Origin: Paralcaligenes ureilyticus
GTDB lineage: Bacteria > Pseudomonadota > Gammaproteobacteria > Burkholderiales > Burkholderiaceae_B
Direction of reading: 5' to 3'
Assembly: GCF_004346225.1 (NCBI RefSeq)
Contig: NZ_SMAJ01000004.1
Coordinates: forward strand, 248,001 to 312,000
DNA length: 64,000 bases
Of the stretch, positions 18,870-27,491 are shown piece after piece (the stretch's first letter is position 1; the number at the start of each line of letters is the position of its first letter). A program made the position numbers and the translations under genes. The notes under the pieces are model-generated. The model was not told where the DNA came from, did not search any database, and worked only from the letters and a program-made list of their open reading frames with translations.

Positions 18870-18957
18870 TGTAGCGCCACCCCTTGTGGGTGGCATTTTT
18901 ACGCAATAACCTGAATCCCGTTTAACAAAAATGCCACCCACAAGGGGTGGCGCTACA
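18870..18957. repeat. Inverted REP pair with conserved spacer
   Basis: REPs of the GCCACC stem type at 18870-18895 (+) and 18932-18957 (-) face each other across a 36-bp spacer (TTTACGCAATAACC...CCCGTTTAACAAAA). The same spacer appears reversed at 28438-28471. The first hairpin is followed by five T and could end the autotransporter transcript. Confidence 0.9.
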
Positions 18958-18991
18958 AAATGGCGGCCATCAACGCCGCGACGAAATTTCT

Positions 18992-19021
18992 TTGCCATCG
19001 CCATTAATTCTTTGATATGAT
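18992..19021 (+). promoter_or_regulatory. Predicted sigma70 promoter of the SDR-BKACE operon
   Basis: A -35-like TTGCCA (18992-18997) and a -10-like TATGAT (19016-19021) are 18 bp apart, directly in front of the palindromic operator and about 60 bp before ATG 19080. Predicted by eye only. Confidence 0.5.
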
Positions 19022-19037
19022 ATCTGTGATCACAGAT
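19022..19037. promoter_or_regulatory. Palindromic operator, probable GntR-family site
   Basis: The perfect palindrome ATCTGTGATCACAGAT lies just after the -10 hexamer, where a bound repressor would block initiation. Its 14-bp core TCTGTGATCACAGA recurs exactly at 22546-22559, beside the gntR gene. FadR/FCD-type regulators bind palindromes of this size; assignment to the gene at 21807-22520 is inferred. Confidence 0.8.
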
Positions 19038-19079
19038 GGTGGGCAAGATTAATAGAACGGAATGGTCGGAGATTAAACA

Positions 19080-19850
19080 ATGAACTTGAACGGCAAACGT
19101 GTCCTGATAACGGCTGGGGCCAGTGGTATTGGCCTGGAAACAGCGAAGAAATTCAAGCTCTACGGAGCGGAGGTGTTTGTCTCTGACATTGATTCGATTG
19201 CCCTGGCCGCGCTGAAAAGCCAGGATAGCTCGTATCACGTTGCTGTGGCGGATGTTTCATCTGAAGCCGATGTACGGAGTTTGATGGGCGAGGTGAAAAA
19301 AAAGCTGGGCGGCCTGGATGTTCTGGTGAATAACGCAGGGATTGCAGGGCCGACCGGTCCGGTAGAAAAAATCGACAAGGCGGATTGGGACAAGACGTTT
19401 GCGATCAATATCGCGGGACAGTTCCTGTGTGTGAAGTATGGTTTGGACATGTTGCGTGCGGGAAAGGCACCTTCAATCGTCAACCTATCGTCGGCGGCGG
19501 GCCGCTTGGGTTTTGCGGGCAGGTCGCCTTATTCGGCTTCCAAGTGGGCGGTGGTTGGTTTTACCAAATCGCTGGCGATCGAGCTGGGCCCGGACGGCAT
19601 CCGTGTTAACGCCATTTGCCCCGGTGCGGTGGACGGCCCCCGGATTCAGGCGGTGATAGCAGCCAAGGCGAAAATGATGGGCAAGCCTGCTTCCGAGGTC
19701 GAAGAGGGTTATAAGCAGCAGGCTTCGTTGAACCGGATGGTGACAGCTGAAGATATTGCGAATATGGTTGTGTTCGTAGCGAGTGATTTGGCTAAAAATG
19801 TTTCGGGGCAGGCTTTGGCCGTTGACGGCAATACCGAAAAACTGCTTTGA
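19080..19850 (+). CDS. SDR-family NAD(P)-dependent dehydrogenase (probable sugar or aldonate dehydrogenase)
   Basis: A 256-residue classical short-chain dehydrogenase with cofactor motif TAGASGIG, NNAG, catalytic Ser (NLSSAAG) and YSASK. The acidic SDID at the end of beta 2 suggests NAD preference. It begins a three-gene operon with a 3-hydroxyacid dehydrogenase and a BKACE, behind a GntR-type operator. In that context it probably oxidises a sugar at C1 to a lactone, or the C3 hydroxyl of a 2-deoxyaldonate; SDRs serve as deoxyribonate 3-dehydrogenases in known pathways. The substrate cannot be read from sequence. Confidence 0.85.
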   Translation: MNLNGKRVLITAGASGIGLETAKKFKLYGAEVFVSDIDSIALAALKSQDSSYHVAVADVSSEADVRSLMGEVKKKLGGLDVLVNNAGIAGPTGPVEKIDKADWDKTFAINIAGQFLCVKYGLDMLRAGKAPSIVNLSSAAGRLGFAGRSPYSASKWAVVGFTKSLAIELGPDGIRVNAICPGAVDGPRIQAVIAAKAKMMGKPASEVEEGYKQQASLNRMVTAEDIANMVVFVASDLAKNVSGQALAVDGNTEKLL

Positions 19851-19896
19851 TTCCATGGCACGACCCCGTACGGTGTCAATGAAAAAGGAAAGCATC

Positions 19897-20829
19897 TTGA
19901 AAGTAGGGATTATTGGTGCAGGCTTGATAGGCCGTTCCTGGGCCATTGTGTTTGCGCGGGCTGGCCATGAAGTGCAACTATGGGATAAGGATAGCCGGGT
20001 CGTTAGTGGGGTACGTGACCTGATTGCGACGCAGTTGGGTGTTTTGAGCCAGCATGATCTGTTGGTTGACCAACAGGCAACCTTGGCGCGTATCCAGGTT
20101 TTCCCCGAGATTGAAGCCGCCGTGGATGGCGCCGGTTACATTCAGGAAAATCTGCCTGAAAAATTGGAAATCAAAAAGGAAATCTTTCAGATGCTCGATG
20201 AGCTGTGCCCGCGGGAAACCGTGTTGGCAAGTTCGACGTCCAGCATCCCGGCGTCCTTGTTCTCCGCGGCATTGTCCAATCGGCAACGTTGTGTCGTGGC
20301 GCACCCCGTCAATCCGCCCCATTTGATTCCGTTGGTGGAGGTGTGCGGTGCGCCGTGGACCAGCGAACAGGTGGTTCAGCAGACGATCGCTTTGATGGAC
20401 AGCATCAAGCAAAGGCCTGTGCTGTTGAAAAAAGAAATTGAAGGCTTTGTGTTGAACAGGCTGCAGGGTGCTGTGCTCAATGAAGCCTTCAAGCTGGTCA
20501 AGCATGGCTATATGTCTGTCGATGATGTGGACACGACCATTAAAGATGGGCTGGGTCTGCGATGGGCCTTTATGGGGCCGTTCGAGACTATCGACTTGAA
20601 TGCGCCCGAGGGCCTCGCTGATTATTGCCGCCGGTATGGCGGCTTGTATGAGTCCATCGCCGAGCAGCAGTCCGTTGTAGAGCCTTGGGCCGAATCGCTG
20701 ATACACGACGTGGCGGCTCAACGCGAACAGGTGCTGCCGCGCGACCAGCTTCAAGAGCGGGCCGACTGGAGAGACACGAAGTTAATGGAACTGGTCAGTT
20801 TCAAGAACAAAGCAAACCTTGGCAAATAG
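19897..20829 (+). CDS. 3-hydroxyacyl-CoA dehydrogenase-fold 3-hydroxyacid dehydrogenase (lambda-crystallin/L-gulonate 3-DH/carnitine-DH type)
   Basis: About 310 residues. The N-terminal Rossmann domain starts KVGIIGAGLIGRSWAIVFA with VQLWDKD after beta 2. The middle has SSTSSIPASLF and the substrate motif AHPVNPPHLIPLVEV. The helical C-terminal dimerisation domain has FVLNRLQGAVLNEAF. Members oxidise the 3-hydroxyl of free hydroxyacids (L-gulonate, carnitine) rather than CoA esters. TTG 19897 is preferred because AAAGGAA lies 6 bases upstream; ATG 19879 and ATG 19855 are alternatives without a good site. The product, a 3-keto acid, is the expected substrate of the next gene. Confidence 0.83.
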   Translation: MKVGIIGAGLIGRSWAIVFARAGHEVQLWDKDSRVVSGVRDLIATQLGVLSQHDLLVDQQATLARIQVFPEIEAAVDGAGYIQENLPEKLEIKKEIFQMLDELCPRETVLASSTSSIPASLFSAALSNRQRCVVAHPVNPPHLIPLVEVCGAPWTSEQVVQQTIALMDSIKQRPVLLKKEIEGFVLNRLQGAVLNEAFKLVKHGYMSVDDVDTTIKDGLGLRWAFMGPFETIDLNAPEGLADYCRRYGGLYESIAEQQSVVEPWAESLIHDVAAQREQVLPRDQLQERADWRDTKLMELVSFKNKANLGK

Positions 20830-20839
20830 GAGCAAAAAC

Positions 20840-21772
20840 ATGGCGCATAAACGCAAAGTAATTATTACCTGTGCCCCAACCGGCGCAATTCACACCCCCA
20901 GTATGTCGCCTTATCTACCCGTGACAGCCGCTGAAATTGCCAAAGCAGGCATCGATGCGGCCAAAGCGGGAGCGGCCATTATTCATTTGCATGCGCGTGA
21001 TCCGAAAGACGGCAAGCCGTCGCAGGACCCCGACTTGTTCAGGCCTTTTTTAGAGCAGATCAAAAAACATACCGACGCCATTATCAACATTACAACGGGC
21101 GGCAGCCCGCATATGACGGTTCAGGAACGCATGCGCCCGGCCCTTGAGTTCAAGCCCGAGGTGGCGTCCTTGAATATGGGCTCGATGAACTTTGGGTTGT
21201 TTCCCATGCTGGAGCGGTTTAAAGAATTCAAGCATGACTGGGAGCGGGAGCATCTTGAAAACAGCCGCGACCTGATCTTCAAAAATACCTATCGGGATAT
21301 CGAAGCGATCCTCACTGCGGGGAACGCCAATGGCACCCGGTTCGAATTTGAGTGCTACGACATTAGTCACTTGTATAACCTGGAGTATTTTCATCGTCGA
21401 GGCCTGGCCAAAGCGCCTTTATTCGTGCAGTCCGTATTCGGTATTTTGGGCGGCATTGGGCCGCATCCTGAAGATCTCATGCATATGCGCCGGACGGCGG
21501 ATCGCTTGTTCGGAGACAACTATCAGTGGTCGATTTTGGGGGCCGGCAAAAACCAGATCCCGTTGGCGACGATAGGCGCCGCCATGGGTTCGCACGTCAG
21601 GGTCGGTTTGGAAGACTCTTTGTGGATAGGCCCGGGACAACTCGCGGCATCGAGCGCAGAGCAGGTGCAGCGGATTCGCACCGTTCTGGAGGCGTTGAAC
21701 TTCGACATCGCAACACCCGATGAGGTGCGCGAAATTCTAAGCCTGAAGGGTAAAGACAACGTTAATTTTTGA
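20840..21772 (+). CDS. Beta-keto acid cleavage enzyme (BKACE, DUF849)
   Basis: 310 residues with the family's metal-binding segment IIHLHARDPKDGKPS (two His and Asp near residues 45-55) and CAPTGAIHTPSMSPYLPVT at the N-terminus. The C-terminal part has HVRVGLEDSLWIGPGQLA, including the catalytic Arg/Glu region. BKACE enzymes condense a beta-keto acid with acetyl-CoA and split the adduct to acetoacetate plus the shortened acyl-CoA. Known substrates include 3-keto-5-aminohexanoate, dehydrocarnitine and 2-deoxy-3-ketoribonate. The start is ATG 20840 with TAGGAG upstream; the stop is followed by a terminator hairpin. Confidence 0.9.
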   Translation: MAHKRKVIITCAPTGAIHTPSMSPYLPVTAAEIAKAGIDAAKAGAAIIHLHARDPKDGKPSQDPDLFRPFLEQIKKHTDAIINITTGGSPHMTVQERMRPALEFKPEVASLNMGSMNFGLFPMLERFKEFKHDWEREHLENSRDLIFKNTYRDIEAILTAGNANGTRFEFECYDISHLYNLEYFHRRGLAKAPLFVQSVFGILGGIGPHPEDLMHMRRTADRLFGDNYQWSILGAGKNQIPLATIGAAMGSHVRVGLEDSLWIGPGQLAASSAEQVQRIRTVLEALNFDIATPDEVREILSLKGKDNVNF

Positions 21773-21791
21773 GCTCTGATGGCATTTCGCT

Positions 21792-21829
21792 TTCTGGCCG
21801 CCGTCTTTATTCGTCGGCCAGAACGTTTT
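21792..21829 (+). terminator. Intrinsic terminator of the SDR-BKACE operon
   Basis: A 9-bp stem TTCTGGCCG/CGGCCAGAA (21792-21800 with 21815-21823) followed by CGTTTTT. It overlaps the last bases of the convergent gntR gene and could act in both directions. Confidence 0.7.
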
Positions 21830-22520
21830 TCTTCAGGATCAACTCACTGGCGCTCATTAAGTCTGATACCAAAGCGGCCTCGGCGGCATTGGGGTCTTTT
21901 TTTCGTATGGCGGAAATCATGTTTTTGTGGTGAATTTGGGCTTCCCTGTTGGTTAGGCGGTCTGTATTGATAGCCAAATCGTAATTCAAGACCGGGCCAA
22001 TTTGCAGCCAAAGGCTTTCGATCATTTTTACAAGAGCAGGCATGTTGGACGCGCGGTAGATGGCAAAGTGCAAATTTTTGTTGAACTTTACGGCCGTCTT
22101 TCCGTCGGGGTCTTGCTTTTGCCGTTCCAGCTCGAATAGCTGTTCGTATTCGCCCATTTTTTTGAGCTCTGCCGCAGATCGATTTATGGCCGCTTTCGAG
22201 ATGGCTAACCCTTCGAGACTGATCCGTATGGTTCTCAGTTCCAGAAAACGGCTCTTGGTCATGAGGGGAACCCTGATGGCGCGATTGGGCAGGACTTCCA
22301 GTGCGTGCTCGGCAACCAGCCGCCCGACCGCTTCGCGTACGGGCATGGAGCTTGTGCCGGTAGAGTCGGCTAACCCTCGCAGGCTGAACCGCTCGCCCGG
22401 CGTTACTTGTCCTGCGATTAAGAGATCCTTTAATTCTTCATAGACTTTGTCGGAAAGTTTGCTTTTGTCTATCTTTTTTAGTCTATCGCTCAGGTTCATA
22501 GGGTGTCCGGAAGTTTGCAT
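21807..22520 (-). CDS. GntR-family transcriptional regulator, FCD (FadR) subfamily
   Basis: 237 residues (or 230 from ATG 22499). The N-terminal winged helix-turn-helix (KLSDKVYEELKDLLIAGQVTPGERFSLRGLA in outline, then MPVREAVGRLVAEHALEVLPNRAIRV) is followed by the all-helical FCD ligand domain from about residue 85, with the metal-ligand region NLHFAIYRAS and the HHKNMISAIRKKD segment. It lies between the catabolic operon (convergent) and the ABC importer operon (divergent). A shared palindrome precedes both, so it likely represses both until a pathway intermediate binds. ATG 22520 overlaps the predicted -35 of the importer promoter. Confidence 0.88.
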   Translation of the reverse strand: MQTSGHPMNLSDRLKKIDKSKLSDKVYEELKDLLIAGQVTPGERFSLRGLADSTGTSSMPVREAVGRLVAEHALEVLPNRAIRVPLMTKSRFLELRTIRISLEGLAISKAAINRSAAELKKMGEYEQLFELERQKQDPDGKTAVKFNKNLHFAIYRASNMPALVKMIESLWLQIGPVLNYDLAINTDRLTNREAQIHHKNMISAIRKKDPNAAEAALVSDLMSASELILKKNVLADE

Positions 22521-22548
22521 TGACGCTAATTCAAATCATGTGTATTCT
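22520..22548 (+). promoter_or_regulatory. Predicted promoter of the sugar ABC importer operon
   Basis: TTGACG (22520-22525) and TATTCT (22543-22548) are 17 bp apart, about 100 bp before ATG 22647. The -10 overlaps the palindromic operator. Predicted by eye only. Confidence 0.5.
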
Positions 22549-22559
22549 GTGATCACAGA
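22546..22559. promoter_or_regulatory. Second copy of the palindromic GntR-type operator
   Basis: TCTGTGATCACAGA, identical to the core of the site at 19023-19036. It lies between the divergent gntR and importer genes and overlaps the predicted -10, so binding could control the importer and the regulator itself. Confidence 0.8.
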
Positions 22560-22646
22560 TCATACATTGATGTTGCCGATTTGAAAATAATAAATATTTA
22601 AGCTGTTGTTTTATAAACAGATTTATAACCTAAATGGAGACTTTAA

Positions 22647-23783
22647 ATGCAAATTCATAGGAAAAATCTCACAATTTTATTGTCGTGTCTATCGCTGGTA
22701 ATGGCGGCGGTGCCGTTAATGGCAAAGGCGGCAACCGCCAAGTACAAAATCTATTTGAGTATGAGTTACATCGGCAATGATTGGCAAGCGGAAGCCGCCA
22801 ACATGGTCAAGGCCATGGCGCAGACTCCGGCTCTTAAAGACAAGGTTCAACTGGAAGTGCAGGTAGCCGGCCCAAACGCGCAAAAACAAATACAGCAAAT
22901 CAATGCCATGGTTCAGGCGGGCGCCCAAGCCATTGTTGTCTATCCGATTTCCCCCACGGCTTTGAATCAAGTTATAAAAAATGCATGTAGCAAGGGCGTA
23001 AAGATTTTTGCTTACGATGGCGAGGTCACCGAGCCATGCGCCCATAACGTTACGATCGATCAGAAAGAAGCGGGAACCGTTACCGCCCAATGGCTGGCTA
23101 AGAAGCTGGATGGGAAAGGCAACGTTGTGATGATTACGGGTGTTCCGGGAACGTCTGTAGACAAGCAAAGAACCGAGGCCGCAAAGGCCGTATTCGCCAA
23201 ATACCCGGGTATAAAAATCGTGGGCGAAACTCCGGGGATGTGGAGCCAGGCCGTCGCCAGAACCGAGCTCTCAAAATTAATTGCCGTCCGCGGCTGGGAC
23301 AAGATAAATGGCCTTTGGATGCAGGTGGGGTGCTATACCGCCAATGCCATGCAGCTGGAGTCCGGCCGCAAGGCCAAAGACCTTCTGCCCTGCGCCGGAG
23401 AAGGCTCTAATGGCGGGCGAGTTCAGATGCTGCCGGTGGGTACAAAAGTAGACGGTGCGCACGGCAGCTATGCCCCCCAAGGAGCGCAACGTTTTTCTTA
23501 TGCGTCGCCTCCTTATTCCGGCGCGTTGGCGCTTAAGCTGGCTGTAGAGGCTCTGGATGGCAAGACCGTGCCTAATAGGGTCACGCTTCCTTTGCCGCAA
23601 ATAACCAATGCCAACGTTAAGCTGTGCACCAGCGGCAGTTGGAGCGACATGAAAAACGGATGCAATACGTTTCAGCCGGCCAGCGTTAAGAACCCTGGAT
23701 GGTTTGCATCGATTTATTCAGATCAGACCGAAGGTTTGGGATTAAACGCGGCGTTAAGCGCCAAGCCCGATTCATCAAAATAA
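22647..23783 (+). CDS. Periplasmic sugar-binding protein of an ABC importer (RbsB-like, Peripla_BP_4)
   Basis: 378 residues. A Sec signal peptide (positive start, LLSCLSLVMAAVPLMAKA, cleavage near 28) precedes the two-lobed substrate-binding fold: YIGNDWQAEAANMVKAMA, AQAIVVYPISPTALNQVI, VFAYDGEV-like KIFAYDGEVTE and VVMITGVPGTSVDKQRTEA. It captures the sugar for the ATPase and permease encoded next. It is longer than RbsB (about 300) and has paired Cys in the C-terminal lobe. First gene of the importer operon, directly behind the operator. Confidence 0.88.
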   Translation: MQIHRKNLTILLSCLSLVMAAVPLMAKAATAKYKIYLSMSYIGNDWQAEAANMVKAMAQTPALKDKVQLEVQVAGPNAQKQIQQINAMVQAGAQAIVVYPISPTALNQVIKNACSKGVKIFAYDGEVTEPCAHNVTIDQKEAGTVTAQWLAKKLDGKGNVVMITGVPGTSVDKQRTEAAKAVFAKYPGIKIVGETPGMWSQAVARTELSKLIAVRGWDKINGLWMQVGCYTANAMQLESGRKAKDLLPCAGEGSNGGRVQMLPVGTKVDGAHGSYAPQGAQRFSYASPPYSGALALKLAVEALDGKTVPNRVTLPLPQITNANVKLCTSGSWSDMKNGCNTFQPASVKNPGWFASIYSDQTEGLGLNAALSAKPDSSK

Positions 23784-23792
23784 TAGTGCGTT

Positions 23793-23819
23793 GGCCTTGG
23801 GGGCGTTGTCCCCCAGGCC
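23793..23819 (+). promoter_or_regulatory. Intercistronic hairpin between binding protein and ATPase genes
   Basis: GGCCTTGGGGG and CCCCCAGGCC form a strong stem with loop CGTTGT and one bulged T, and no T-run follows. Such hairpins commonly stabilise the upstream binding-protein message or reduce read-through, giving more binding protein than membrane components. Confidence 0.65.
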
Positions 23820-23825
23820 TGTTCA

Positions 23826-25373
23826 ATGGGTACCCCTCCTATGAATCAAAATGCCAGCGCCTTGCGCCTGACGCATGTGTCCAAAGAGTTTGGCCCTGTA
23901 AAAGCCGTTATTGACGTTTCCCTGGAAATCAGGCAGGGGCGCGTGCATGCTTTATTGGGAGAAAACGGCGCAGGCAAGTCTACGACGCTAAAGCTATTGT
24001 CAGGCTTGCTGATGCCTTCTTCCGGAAGCATTGAGGTATTCGGGCACGAGCAGACGCTGGATTCTCCCACTGTCGCCCAGTCATTAGGCATACAGACAGC
24101 TTTTCAAGAAATGACCATGCTGCCTGATTTGTCTGTCCTGGATAACATGCTCTTGCCGCGCGCCCTAACCGGGAGAACCGGGATGCTGCAGCGGTCGGTC
24201 CTAAAGAAATCCATCGCACAACACTTCGAGGAGCTTGATTTCGACTTGCCCTTGAACCTCCCGGTTGGCCGGTTGGATTTGGCGATCCAGCAAAAAATTG
24301 AGATTGCCCGGGCCGTGTATCGAAACCCGAAAATATTGCTTTTGGATGAGCCGACTTCGACGCTGTCCAGTTCGGATGTTGTCTGGCTAGGCGGCATTAT
24401 CGAGAATTTGAAAAGAAAAGGCGTAACGGTCATATTCATCTCTCATCGCATGAGAGAGGTCAGGGAGTTTTGCGATGACCTATCCATTTTAAGAAATGGC
24501 GCGCATGTTTCTACGCGGCCGGTCAGCGATTATTCGGATGATGAGGTCATCGAGTTGATTGTTGGCCGCTCGATATCGCAGGTGTATCCGAAGAAGGACG
24601 GGTTGGCGATTGACCAAAGCAAGGTTGTATTGGAACTGCAGGACATCAATGCGGGAAAGTTAAGTAACCTGAATATAGGTCTGCACAAAGGCGAAATTCT
24701 GGGTATAGCCGCCTTGCAGGGTATGGGGCAGCTGGATGTTTTCGAAATATGCTTTGGTATTCAGCAGCCTGAAAGTGGGGCGTTGCTTATCGATGGGCAG
24801 GATGTGGCTCTTTTTTCTCCCAAAGATGCGATTCGGTCTAATGTAGGAATAGGTTTTGTGCCGGAAGATCGCAAGACTGAAGGCCTTTTGCTCAATCAAA
24901 GTGGGTTGAAAAACGCCTCTTTACCCGTTTTGCAGCGGTTCAAAAAACGCGGCTATATCGATCAAGCGGATGAGGCGCAGTCCGGGGCCAAGGTATTCGA
25001 CCGAATCGAATTAAGCCGGCGCGCGCTGTGGATGGACGCCAGCTCTTTTTCGGGCGGGAATCAGCAAAAAATCGTCATTGCCAAATGGCTGCTGGCTAAT
25101 AGCCGGATCTTGTTGTTGTTCGATCCGGCGCGAGGCATCGATATTGGCACCAAGCATGAGCTATACCAGTTAATGGTCAATTTCACCAAGCTGGGCGGGT
25201 CTGTATTGTTCTACTCCACCGAGATATCGGAGGTCGTCAATATGAGCGATCGTGTTCACGTGATGTACCGCGGGAAAATAAATAAAACATTGGACGGCGC
25301 CGATATTACAGAGACCAACATTATGGAAGCGGCAATGGGTGACGCCAAAGAGCGCAAGGGTCTGGATTCATGA
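23826..25373 (+). CDS. Sugar ABC importer ATPase with two nucleotide-binding domains (RbsA/MglA type)
   Basis: 515 residues, two ATPase domains in tandem. The first has Walker A GENGAGKST, Walker B ILLLDEPTSTL and switch His in FISHRMREV. The second has a degenerate Walker A (AALQGMGQLDVFE), SFSGGNQQKIVIAKWL and LLFDPARGID, as usual in this class. It powers uptake with the membrane protein encoded next, overlapping it by the ATGA start/stop. The start is either ATG 23826 or ATG 23841; neither has a clear ribosome site, perhaps because the upstream hairpin couples translation. Confidence 0.9.
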   Translation: MGTPPMNQNASALRLTHVSKEFGPVKAVIDVSLEIRQGRVHALLGENGAGKSTTLKLLSGLLMPSSGSIEVFGHEQTLDSPTVAQSLGIQTAFQEMTMLPDLSVLDNMLLPRALTGRTGMLQRSVLKKSIAQHFEELDFDLPLNLPVGRLDLAIQQKIEIARAVYRNPKILLLDEPTSTLSSSDVVWLGGIIENLKRKGVTVIFISHRMREVREFCDDLSILRNGAHVSTRPVSDYSDDEVIELIVGRSISQVYPKKDGLAIDQSKVVLELQDINAGKLSNLNIGLHKGEILGIAALQGMGQLDVFEICFGIQQPESGALLIDGQDVALFSPKDAIRSNVGIGFVPEDRKTEGLLLNQSGLKNASLPVLQRFKKRGYIDQADEAQSGAKVFDRIELSRRALWMDASSFSGGNQQKIVIAKWLLANSRILLLFDPARGIDIGTKHELYQLMVNFTKLGGSVLFYSTEISEVVNMSDRVHVMYRGKINKTLDGADITETNIMEAAMGDAKERKGLDS

Positions 25374-27415
25374 CTCGCGACTCCATGGAATATACGGTGT
25401 TTCAAAGGTATGGGAGCGTATTTGCGGCATTGCTGGTGTTGATAGTGTTGCTTCTGGTGGTGGTGTCGCAAGGCTCGGGAAGCTTTAGCTATTTTGACGT
25501 GGCCTTGCTTTCGAGCGGTGGCGCTACCTTGGCTTTGGCCGCCGTGGGCGCAACCCTGGTGATCCTGACCGGTGGATTCGATTTATCGGTTGGGGCGATT
25601 ATTTCCCTGGTCAATGTGGTTGTCGCCTTCGGAGTTATTCCGGAGAATTCCGGCTTTAGCCTTGTGTATGCCGTATTTTTGTCGCTTGCCGTTGGCGCAT
25701 TTTGCGGCCTGGTAAACGGCATTTTGGTTGCCTATTTAAAACTGCAGTCTATTGTTGTTACCCTGTCGACCATGTTTATTTGGCAGGGCGTGGCCTTGTT
25801 GGTGATGGACGCCCCCGGCGGGCACGTTCCGGGGGCTGTAAGCGAAACCCTGATGGGTGATTTCATTCCCGGCTTGGTGCCGGTGTCCCTGCTCTTGCTA
25901 GGGCTGTCCATGCTGTTGTGGTGCTGGATAAAAAGGACGCCATTCGGTTTGCATATCTATGCAATAGGCGGCCATCTGGAATCGGCAAAAGCCGTTGGAG
26001 TCAATGTCGGCCGCACCTGCTTTTATACCTATGTCCTGGCGGGCGCCTTTTATGGTCTGGCGGGGCTATTCCTTAGTGCGCAGACAGGGTCGGGCGATCC
26101 CCTGGTGGGCAACTCCCTGCTGCTTTCCGTGTTTGCTGCGGTGGTCGTAGGTGGCACCCGCTTGGGCGGCGGAAAAGGGGGCCCCCTGGGTTCAATCATT
26201 GGCGCTTACGTGCTGATGATCATTGTGAATATTTTGCTGATATTGAATATATCCGCCTACTTCTCCACGATTGCCCAGGGATGTGTACTGATATTTGCGG
26301 TGTTGCTAGGTTCCCTGGGCAAGGGCTCCACGTTCAACTTGTTTGTTAAGTCGTCTATTGGGCGAGTCATCGCTTATAAGCGGGGAGCTTTGGTTTCTCA
26401 AATCGACCAACAAGATAGAACCTTAAAAATAGAGCCAACGCCTGATTCCGGGCAGTTTGAAAAAATCACCTTCTTTAGAAAATACAAAAAAGATATCCGA
26501 TATTCATTGCCGGCGCTGATCTGTTTTTTTGCGGTGGTGATAGCAACCCAATTTTTCCTGGGCCGTAATATCTTTGAATGGTCGTATTGGAACGCACTGA
26601 TTGTTTTATCGACCTTCCTGATCGTTTTGGCCCTGGGACAAGGCGTCGTTATTTTTACCGGCGGCCTGGATTTGTCGATTCCATGGACGATTGGCCTGAC
26701 CGCTATTTTATTCACCAGTTGGAGCCTGGGCTCCAACCATTCACTGCTTTATGCGTTACCGCTGGTTTTGCTGATAGGGGCGCTCATTGGCTTGGTCAAT
26801 GGCTTGATGGTGGCGGTGCTCGGCATCTCTCCCATTGTGGCCACATTGGCATCGAATGGCATTTTGCAAGGCATTGCCCTGATTTACTCAGGAGGAACCA
26901 CCAGCGGTTTCCCCCCTCCCTTGGTGGGCTGGTTGATGACCGGCAAAGTGCTGGGAGTCACCCCTATTGTTTTGTTTTTGCTGATATTCATCGTTTTTTC
27001 TGTCTATCTCTTGGGCAAAACCTCATTTGGCCGCCATGTCTATGCCGTAGGCAGCAATCAGTTAGCGGCTTATTTATCTGGCGTGCCTACCAATAGAACC
27101 CTGGTGCTTGTGTATATATTGTCCTCGGTGTGCGCGGCGATTGTGGGCGTGTTGTTAACCGGATTTTCCGGCCAGGCGAGCTTGGGTATGGGAGACGATT
27201 ACCTGTTGCCGTCGATAGCCGTGATTGTGGTGGGCGGCGGGTTGATCACCGGCGGCCGGGGGCATTATTTGGGGATTCTGGCGGGCGTGTTGTTGCTGAC
27301 GGCGTTGCAAGCGCTCCTGGTCGGCAGCAATTTGCCGTACGCGATTCGTCCTATCTTATTTGGAGCCGTCCTGCTTGCCGCAGTGGCGGCGTTAAAAGAA
27401 AAGCCGGTAGGTTGA
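25370..27415 (+). CDS. Fused double permease of a ribose-type ABC importer
   Basis: 681 residues containing two complete BPD_transp_2 (RbsC-like) domains, about 1-320 and 375-681, joined by a hydrophilic linker. Each half has its own GGFDLSVGA / GGLDLSIPW segment and a late GGTRLGGGKGG / GGGLITGGRG loop that contacts the ATPase. Ordinary RbsC proteins of about 320 residues act as dimers; here one chain supplies both halves, which need not be equal. Its start overlaps the ATPase stop by 4 bases. SMP-30 follows after 76 bp. Confidence 0.9.
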   Translation: MTRDSMEYTVFQRYGSVFAALLVLIVLLLVVVSQGSGSFSYFDVALLSSGGATLALAAVGATLVILTGGFDLSVGAIISLVNVVVAFGVIPENSGFSLVYAVFLSLAVGAFCGLVNGILVAYLKLQSIVVTLSTMFIWQGVALLVMDAPGGHVPGAVSETLMGDFIPGLVPVSLLLLGLSMLLWCWIKRTPFGLHIYAIGGHLESAKAVGVNVGRTCFYTYVLAGAFYGLAGLFLSAQTGSGDPLVGNSLLLSVFAAVVVGGTRLGGGKGGPLGSIIGAYVLMIIVNILLILNISAYFSTIAQGCVLIFAVLLGSLGKGSTFNLFVKSSIGRVIAYKRGALVSQIDQQDRTLKIEPTPDSGQFEKITFFRKYKKDIRYSLPALICFFAVVIATQFFLGRNIFEWSYWNALIVLSTFLIVLALGQGVVIFTGGLDLSIPWTIGLTAILFTSWSLGSNHSLLYALPLVLLIGALIGLVNGLMVAVLGISPIVATLASNGILQGIALIYSGGTTSGFPPPLVGWLMTGKVLGVTPIVLFLLIFIVFSVYLLGKTSFGRHVYAVGSNQLAAYLSGVPTNRTLVLVYILSSVCAAIVGVLLTGFSGQASLGMGDDYLLPSIAVIVVGGGLITGGRGHYLGILAGVLLLTALQALLVGSNLPYAIRPILFGAVLLAAVAALKEKPVG

Positions 27416-27491
27416 TTTCGTTCATTTGTCATGGGCCAGGATTTTTTTCGTTTTTAGACAATCAAATTTTGGCCATGTTAAGGAGGCATCT

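Noticed and set aside
19022-22559. Palindromes at 19022 and 22546 as CRP sites
   Set aside because: CRP sites have TGTGA and TCACA separated by 6 bp; here the halves overlap with no spacer, and the sites flank a gntR gene.
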